Below, one piece after another: positions 37,788 to 43,017 of a DNA stretch of 43,017 nucleotides. The DNA comes from Chloroflexota bacterium (GTDB lineage Bacteria > Chloroflexota > Limnocylindria > Limnocylindrales > CSP1-4), in the NCBI GenBank assembly GCA_025935925.1, contig JAICUI010000023.1:1-43017 (forward strand), written 5' to 3'. A program made the translations under genes and the position numbers. Numbering within the stretch: position 1 is the first letter of the stretch; the number at the start of each line of letters is the position of its first letter. The notes beneath the pieces are model-generated. The model was not told the origin of the DNA, made no database searches, and saw only the letters and a program-made list of their open reading frames with translations.

Positions 37788-38731
37788 GTCGTGTCCGTCA
37801 CAGGGCGCACGGGTGGTCGACAGTCCAGGCAGTACATCTTCCGTTCCGACCTCAACCACACGGCCTCGGTGCCTGTGCGGAGTTGCCTCCCACACGTCGA
37901 GCAGGTTCCGTCGTACTTGACGTGCCACGGCTTGTCACGCTGGGGCGCGTTCGGAACTGGCGCAACCGGCTCGCGCACCGTGGATGCCGTGTCACCTGGC
38001 TGACCAGCCACGCCGAATTTCGCCGCCCAATCCACGGCCGTTGGCGTATGCAGAGCTGCCAGGCCGCGCGCGAAGGTATTCAGCCCTTCTTTCCCGATCA
38101 CTCGGAGCATGTCCCGAGCTGGGTTCGCGTCGAAGGCGTCGAACAGTCGTGTCTTGAGCTGCTCTGCCTTGATGACCTGCTCCAGCTCGTCGATCTTCGT
38201 ACGAGGTCGCTTGATCGTCGCGTTGTCCGAGACCACGACAAGACTCCGGAGCCTTGGCTTCATCGGGGCAAACCCGAGCCGGCGGGGAACGGGAGCAAGC
38301 CCTTCGTCGAACGCTCGCGTGAGCAAGTGCATGTGCCGACGATTCTGCTCGATCGGTGACGGCATTCCCTCCCAGTGCCCGCGCCACCGTCTCGACCACT
38401 CGCCGTGTTCGTTGATCGCGACGCCTTCGGCGAACGACTTGCTCTCGCAGACCCAGACTTCGGCGAACCTGTTGATGATCAGGTGATCCATCTGCGCCGC
38501 CAGCCCGTCGACCTCGATGCGCAGGTCGTGGATCGTGGCCCAGTTCTCGGACTGCCCGAAGTACAGCTCGATCTGGTACGCCGCGTCCCGTTCGGCCCGC
38601 TCCCCGGCGCGGATATTCCGGATCTCGCGCTCGATTCGCTGGCGTATCAACGTCGGAAGATCTCGTCGAAGCAGCAGTCGATCGAGCACGGCGATGTCCA
38701 CGTCGTGACCGTCGGCACCCGTGATCAACAT
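37784..38731 (-). CDS. NERD-domain nuclease-like protein with C-terminal zinc ribbon
   Basis: The 315-residue protein has an N-terminal helical part, a NERD domain (about 43-150) and a C-terminal zinc ribbon with Cys277, 280, 301 and 304. NERD is related to Holliday-junction and restriction-type PD-(D/E)XK nucleases; here Asp82 in QMDHL and Glu96, Lys98 in CESKSF form the expected acid/ExK set. It is therefore probably a DNA-processing enzyme. The ATG at 38731 has no strong ribosome site. Divergent from the helicase-nuclease gene, it may be part of the same defence locus. Confidence 0.8.
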   Translation of the reverse strand: MLITGADGHDVDIAVLDRLLLRRDLPTLIRQRIEREIRNIRAGERAERDAAYQIELYFGQSENWATIHDLRIEVDGLAAQMDHLIINRFAEVWVCESKSFAEGVAINEHGEWSRRWRGHWEGMPSPIEQNRRHMHLLTRAFDEGLAPVPRRLGFAPMKPRLRSLVVVSDNATIKRPRTKIDELEQVIKAEQLKTRLFDAFDANPARDMLRVIGKEGLNTFARGLAALHTPTAVDWAAKFGVAGQPGDTASTVREPVAPVPNAPQRDKPWHVKYDGTCSTCGRQLRTGTEAVWLRSERKMYCLDCRPPVRPVTDTT

Positions 38732-38839
38732 CAGATACGGCAGCGACCTCGTTGATGTGAGTGCCGAGACATTGCGCCCGAACGACCCCTAGTGCCCCAT
38801 CAGCGGCGCGACAAGCGACGCGTGGTCGGCCTCGGCCTG

Positions 38840-38865
38840 CCCCGGAGGCCGCGAGGCCTCCGGGG
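38840..38865. terminator. perfect 11-bp hairpin with GCGA loop
   Basis: CCCCGGAGGCC (38840-38850) pairs fully with GGCCTCCGGGG (38855-38865) around a GNRA-type GCGA loop. It lies between the divergent NERD and helicase genes, upstream of a possible -10 TAGAGT at about 38894. No U-tract follows on the plus strand. It could insulate the helicase promoter. Confidence 0.45.
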
Positions 38866-38942
38866 TGTTCGAATGTCAGCCGGGCGCCGCGCTAGAGTAA
38901 AGCGGTCGGCCGCTGGGCCGCCGATCGGGGAGAAGGGCACGG

Positions 38943-41900
38943 GTGGCGATCCAGCCGACAGATCCGGCGCGCACCACGGCGCCGCCTGAGCGACCGCCCA
39001 CGATCGAGAACCCCGTCCTCAACTCGCCCTTCCACGAGCCGGCCCGGCACTTCAAGGTCGTCGACGGCCAGGTCGCGGGCGACATCGAGGAGGGCCGTCG
39101 GCCGAGCGAGTTCTTCGTTCCCGTCGCCAAGCCCAAGAAGGCCTCGGCGCAGCTCGCGCTCCAGTTCGGTGGGAGCGTCCGCCAGCAGCCGAACGAGATC
39201 GTCAACGAGATCCGGCAGGCTGTCGGCCGCTGGCGGCTCCAGGGCTATCCACACACGACGGCGACCACGAAGGAGCTCCTCGCGCACTGGCGCGCCGAGG
39301 ACCGCGAGCGACGTCTGTTCTTCTGCCAGGTCGAGGCAGCGGAAACCGCGATCTACCTCACGGAGGCGGCCGAGAAGACCGGGGACACCAAGGCGCTCAA
39401 CGTCATCCGGGCCGAGAACGCCCGACTCAACGACGCCCTTCCGCGCCTCGCCTTCAAGATGGCCACGGGCTCCGGGAAGACCGTCGTCATGGGGATGCTG
39501 ATCGCCTGGCACGCGCTCAACAAGCTCGCCAACCCCTACGACAAGCGGTTCAGCACGCGCTTCCTGATCGTGGCGCCCGGCATCACGATCCGCGATCGGC
39601 TCCGCGTCCTCCTGCCCAATGACCCACAGACCTTCTACCGGACCATGGACCTCGTCACGCCCGAGCAGCTCGACCGGCTCCAGGCGGCCACGATGGAGAT
39701 CACCAACTACCACGCGTTCATCCGTCGAGAGAAGGAGCAGGCGTCCGCGCTGACCAAGAAGATCCTGGCCGGGCCCGACGGCGACCTCGAACGGTTCAAG
39801 GAGACGCCGGGCGAGATGGTCCGCCGGATCTGCCGTGTGTTCGGAAACGCGAAGGATGTGGTCGTCCTCAACGACGAGGCCCACCACTGCTACACGCCGG
39901 CGCCGCCCGAGATCGCCGACGTCGCCAAGGAGGGTGCGCTCGACGTTGACGAGCGAACCGAGGCCAAGCAGAACGCCGAGGAGGCGCGCGTCTGGTTCGA
40001 GGGACTCCGGGCGGTGCGCGACAAGGTCGGCATCCGCAGCGTCTTCGACGTCTCGGCGACGCCCTTTTTCCTCAAGGGCTCGGGCTACGCCGAAGGCACG
40101 CTGTTCCCTTGGGTCGTCAGCGACTTCGGGCTGATGGACGCCATCGAGTCCGGGATCGTCAAGGTGCCGCGCGTCCCGGTGAGCGACGACTCGATGGTCG
40201 GCGACCTGCCCAAGTTCCGCGACCTCTGGGTCCACGTGCGCGACGCGCTCCCGCGCAAGGGCCTCCGGGACACCTCGGTCGGAGAGAAGGACCCGGTGCT
40301 CCCGAAGGAGCTCGAGGGGGCGCTCCAGGCCCTCTACGCGGACTACGAACGCTCGTTCCTCGAGTGGGAGAAGGCGTCGATGGGCCGGCCGCCCGTCTTC
40401 ATCGTCGTGTGCTCGAACACCAGCGTGAGCAAGCTCGTGTACGACTGGATCGCGGGGTATGACCTAGTGCTGCCTGACGGATCGACCGTCCCCGCTCCCG
40501 GCCATCTCGCGCTGTTCAGCAACGTCCGCGACGGCCGCTGGCGAGACCGGAACGTCACCCTCGTCATCGACTCCGTGCAGCTCGACCAGGGCCAGCTCGA
40601 CGCGAGCTTCCGCAAGGCGGCGGCCCGCGAGATCGACGAGTTCAAGCGCGAGTACGCCGCCCGGTTTCCGGGCCGGAGCGTCGAGGACATCACCGACGAG
40701 GATCTCCTCCGCGAGGTCCTGAACACCGTCGGCAAGCCCGACCGCCTGGGTGCCGACATCCGCTGCGTCGTCTCCGTGTCCATGCTGACCGAGGGGTGGG
40801 ACGCGAATACCGTCACGCACATCCTCGGGATCCGCGCGTTCGGGACGCAGCTGCTGTGCGAGCAGGTTGTCGGACGGGCGTTGAGACGGGCCAGCTACGA
40901 CACCAACGCCGACGGCCTGTTCGAGCCCGAGTACGCCGAAGTGGTCGGCGTGCCGTTCACGTTCCTCGCGACGACCGGGAAGGGCCGCGTCCGGCAGCCG
41001 AAGCCCGTGCAGGTCGTCCGTGCGCTGCCTGAGCGCTCCAGCCTCCGCATCGAGTTTCCGAGGGTCATGGGCTATCGGTACGATCTCCCCACCGAGCGCC
41101 TCGAGGCCACTTTCGACGAGAAGAGCGTGTTCCCGCTGTCGACCCGCGAGGTGCCGACGCAGACCGAGCTCGACCCGATCGTCGGCGAGATGAACCTGCT
41201 CGAGCTGCCACTGGAGAAACAGCGCCTCAACTCGGTGGTGTTCGCGGTCGCGAAGCGCACGCTGGACACGTTCTTCCGCGACGAAGAGGGCGGCGAGCGG
41301 CCATGGCTCTATCCACGGCTCGTCGCGATCACGCGCCGCTGGATCGGGGAGTGCGTCGTCCCGTACCTCGGTGACGGCGCTTACCCGCAGCTCCTGCTCC
41401 TGGCCGAGAACAGCCACGCGGCCGCCGAGCGGATCAACCGGGCGATCGTCGCCGGCACGGCGGGCGAGAAGCGCCTGATTCCGCTCCTGCGGCCCTACGA
41501 CCCCATCGGCTCGACGGACGACGTGTGGTTCGAGACGACCAAGACCTGCTACGACACCACGAAGAGTCACCTCAACCGGGTCGCGCAGGACTCGGGCTGG
41601 GAGACCGAGCTCGCGGCCAAGCTGGAGCACATGTCCGAGGTCGTCACGTACGCCAAGAACCAGGGCCTGAACCTCAAGATCCCGTACAGCTACGAGGGCC
41701 GCGCCGCGAACTACGTCCCGGACTTCCTGATCCGGATGCAGGATCGCGATTCCACCGGCCCGAACGACCTGCTGACGCTCCTGCTCGAGGTATCCGGGGA
41801 GGCGAAGAAGGAGAAGCAGGCGAAGGTTGCCGCCGCCGCCGATCTCTGGGTCCCGGCCATCAACAACTGGGCCGGGCTGGGTCGGTGGGCCTTCCTCGAG

Positions 41901-41954
41901 GTCAACCAGATGGAGAACGCGGCAGACCTGATTCGATCTAGGTTCCTCGCGTGA
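38943..41954 (+). CDS. type III restriction-like helicase-nuclease (BPTD_3080-like)
   Basis: This 1003-residue protein is an SF2 helicase with a C-terminal nuclease region. Residues 20-60 carry ENPVLNSPF and EGRRPSEFFVPV, typical of BPTD_3080-like restriction enzymes. Walker A is ATGSGKT (174-180), DEAH is at 311-314, the SAT motif at about 370, and motif VI QVVGRALRR at about 641-649. The C-terminal end has YVPDFLI (about 923-929) and LLLEVSGEA (about 944-952), a PD-(D/E)xK layout in which Lys appears replaced by Ser. No methyltransferase is in the window, so classical type III restriction is not shown. GTG 38943 follows GGAGAAGGG. It is coupled by GTGA to the next gene. Confidence 0.85.
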   Translation: MAIQPTDPARTTAPPERPPTIENPVLNSPFHEPARHFKVVDGQVAGDIEEGRRPSEFFVPVAKPKKASAQLALQFGGSVRQQPNEIVNEIRQAVGRWRLQGYPHTTATTKELLAHWRAEDRERRLFFCQVEAAETAIYLTEAAEKTGDTKALNVIRAENARLNDALPRLAFKMATGSGKTVVMGMLIAWHALNKLANPYDKRFSTRFLIVAPGITIRDRLRVLLPNDPQTFYRTMDLVTPEQLDRLQAATMEITNYHAFIRREKEQASALTKKILAGPDGDLERFKETPGEMVRRICRVFGNAKDVVVLNDEAHHCYTPAPPEIADVAKEGALDVDERTEAKQNAEEARVWFEGLRAVRDKVGIRSVFDVSATPFFLKGSGYAEGTLFPWVVSDFGLMDAIESGIVKVPRVPVSDDSMVGDLPKFRDLWVHVRDALPRKGLRDTSVGEKDPVLPKELEGALQALYADYERSFLEWEKASMGRPPVFIVVCSNTSVSKLVYDWIAGYDLVLPDGSTVPAPGHLALFSNVRDGRWRDRNVTLVIDSVQLDQGQLDASFRKAAAREIDEFKREYAARFPGRSVEDITDEDLLREVLNTVGKPDRLGADIRCVVSVSMLTEGWDANTVTHILGIRAFGTQLLCEQVVGRALRRASYDTNADGLFEPEYAEVVGVPFTFLATTGKGRVRQPKPVQVVRALPERSSLRIEFPRVMGYRYDLPTERLEATFDEKSVFPLSTREVPTQTELDPIVGEMNLLELPLEKQRLNSVVFAVAKRTLDTFFRDEEGGERPWLYPRLVAITRRWIGECVVPYLGDGAYPQLLLLAENSHAAAERINRAIVAGTAGEKRLIPLLRPYDPIGSTDDVWFETTKTCYDTTKSHLNRVAQDSGWETELAAKLEHMSEVVTYAKNQGLNLKIPYSYEGRAANYVPDFLIRMQDRDSTGPNDLLTLLLEVSGEAKKEKQAKVAAAADLWVPAINNWAGLGRWAFLEVNQMENAADLIRSRFLA

Positions 41955-42682
41955 ATGTCGACCGTGCCACCTCCCTGCCCATCGACTCGGCGCGCTTCGA
42001 GCAAGTGCGCCATGAGTGGCTGTGGATCACAACGCGGCCACCGGTGGACCCAGCGCGGTTTGAAACGGTCAAGCGGGAAGCCGAGACGCTCGTCGCGGCA
42101 GGACGCTGGGTCTCCGGGCCCGCCGACATGCTGAGCGTCCTGCGTCGCCATCGCGACGAACTGACGCACAGCCGGCTGATCGCCTGGCTGCTGGTCCCCA
42201 CGAATCGGCATGGCCTAGGTCGCGCGGTCCTGACCGGCTTTCTCGATGCCCTGTGGCCCGAGGAGCAATTGATGCGAATCGGACCGGTGACCGCTGATCT
42301 CGAGGTTCCAGCGTCTGGCATTGACGTCGTCGGCGAAGAGCACGAGGCACGCGCCGACATCGTGCTGCGCAGTGGTGGGATGACGATCGTGATCGAGAAC
42401 AAGGTCGACGCAGGTGAGGGATGGCGGCAGGCGGAGCGGCTGTACTGGTCCTGGACGTGGGGGGCGGTCGACACTCGCTGGGTCTTGCTCACCCCAACTG
42501 GTCGGCCGGCCGAGTCCGCGGTGTCGAACGAGGCACGGGCCGCGTGGCACACGATGAGCTACCGCCAGTTCCGCGACATCATGAAAGCCGCCATCGAGCG
42601 CGCCGAGCCGACGACGTCGATCGGCCGCGCCACCGCGAACCAGTACCTCGAGACGCTCACGAGGCACCTGGCGCAGCCATGA
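41951..42682 (+). CDS. PD-(D/E)XK nuclease-family protein (PDDEXK_4-like)
   Basis: The 243-residue protein has a nuclease core: LTHSRLIAWLLVPTNRHGLG upstream, then EARADIVLR with Asp136 and TIVIENKVDAGE with Glu149 and Lys151, and a helix RQAERLYWSW. This is the PD-(D/E)XK set of the PDDEXK_4 type found in mobile and defence loci. GTG 41951 overlaps the helicase TGA as GTGA and its own TGA overlaps the next ATG as ATGA, so three genes are translated as a unit. The nuclease probably cuts DNA with the helicase, but this is inference. Confidence 0.82.
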   Translation: MNVDRATSLPIDSARFEQVRHEWLWITTRPPVDPARFETVKREAETLVAAGRWVSGPADMLSVLRRHRDELTHSRLIAWLLVPTNRHGLGRAVLTGFLDALWPEEQLMRIGPVTADLEVPASGIDVVGEEHEARADIVLRSGGMTIVIENKVDAGEGWRQAERLYWSWTWGAVDTRWVLLTPTGRPAESAVSNEARAAWHTMSYRQFRDIMKAAIERAEPTTSIGRATANQYLETLTRHLAQP

Positions 42683-43017
42683 CCGACCTCTTTGCCGACG
42701 ACCGGCTCCAGTTCTTCCTGAGGAACCGGGAGGACATCAGGACGTGGGCTGCCATCGAGAGCGAGGTCGTCACAGCCACGCGCGAGCTGCTCGCACGCGC
42801 GGAACCAATCCTCGAGACGGGGATCCGGGCGACGGACCCACAAGCGGTCACCGCCCGTTACGACTCGGGCTCGTGGGAGCGGATCCTCGCGCGGCACTCG
42901 TCGTGGCCAGCGACCGTGGGGCTCACACTCGAATGGCCGCGTAATGTGGATCCGCTCGGGGCCGCCAAACCGAAGGTCGGCGTCTTCTGGTGGGCTGATC
43001 CGCCGACCCTCGTCGCT
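42679..43017 (+). CDS. unknown third gene of the helicase-nuclease operon (partial)
   Basis: ATG 42679 overlaps the previous TGA as ATGA and the frame stays open to the window end (113 residues seen). The start reads MTDLFADDRLQFFLRNREDI, followed by a helical region with AIESEVVTATRELLARAEPIL, then strands VGLTLEWPR and KVGVFWWAD. I do not recognise a named family; similar proteins seem to accompany PDDEXK_4-type genes. Its coupling makes it a component of the locus. The C-terminus is outside the window. Confidence 0.65.
   Translation, partial: MTDLFADDRLQFFLRNREDIRTWAAIESEVVTATRELLARAEPILETGIRATDPQAVTARYDSGSWERILARHSSWPATVGLTLEWPRNVDPLGAAKPKVGVFWWADPPTLVA

Noticed and set aside
38840-38865. 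Transposon end or attachment site
   Set aside because: The perfect inverted repeat is compact with a tetraloop, better explained as an RNA hairpin; no second copy or target duplication was found.

Overview
This window is GC-rich chromosomal DNA (roughly 70% G+C by eye) from a free-living, probably aerobic soil or freshwater bacterium. The gene content fits an uncultured Chloroflexota lineage (Limnocylindria-like) or, less likely, an actinobacterium: several class III nucleotide cyclases (one a zinc-ribbon/cyclase/ATPase/TPR giant), an OtrA-like ribosomal protection GTPase, a stand-alone LigD-type ligase, SMP-30 lactonase, a CHAD protein, a septum-formation-type membrane protein and many small DUF1801, VOC, SRPBCC and DUF1697 proteins. 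I cannot place it more precisely. There are no rRNAs, tRNAs, CRISPR arrays, transposases or integrases that I can see.

Layout. 1-5.7 kb: end of a Gfo/Idh/MocA oxidoreductase, a secreted RlpA-like barrel protein preceded by a short leader ORF, a DNA ligase, DUF1801, a two-helix membrane protein, a class II aldolase-like protein and the OtrA-like GTPase with its own leader ORF. 5.7-8.6 kb (minus): a tightly overlapped operon folE - RibD_C reductase - FAD/NAD oxidoreductase. 8.6-12.7 kb: DUF6194, a terpenoid-cyclase-fold protein, a MetE-core methyltransferase, a SAM methyltransferase convergent with it, and a DinB-like protein. 12.7-19.4 kb: the 1176-residue cyclase/ATPase, then a coupled operon of FAD oxidase, PCD-like/VOC fusion and SMP-30 lactonase. 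19.4-25.6 kb: a septum-formation-like protein, a membrane adenylate cyclase, small ORFs, NTF2-like - inorganic pyrophosphatase - CHAD, and a cupin/cyclase fusion. 25.6-33.2 kb: DUF1697 with a DHFR-like reductase, SRPBCC, VOC, a GH25 lysozyme, a tandem-duplicated AI-2E transporter, a truncated ORF and a large secreted protein.

33.4-43 kb is accessory in character. It holds a cyclase remnant, DUF1801, an XRE regulator behind an AT-rich promoter/operator, a membrane protein, an FMN-binding protein, a truncated haemoglobin, then gene debris (an SRPBCC fragment copied from, or related to, the 26.7-kb gene, and the tail of a PIN-domain toxin). Next come a NERD/zinc-ribbon nuclease-like protein with a coupled partner and, divergently, a coupled run of a type III-like helicase-nuclease, a PD-(D/E)XK nuclease and a third protein cut by the window edge. 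This last block is the best candidate for an undescribed (anti-phage) system.

A recurring feature is a TAnnnT box 6-7 nt before the start codon of about eleven genes with no Shine-Dalgarno sequence, the signature of leaderless transcription. Genes inside operons instead use 4-nt ATGA/GTGA overlaps.
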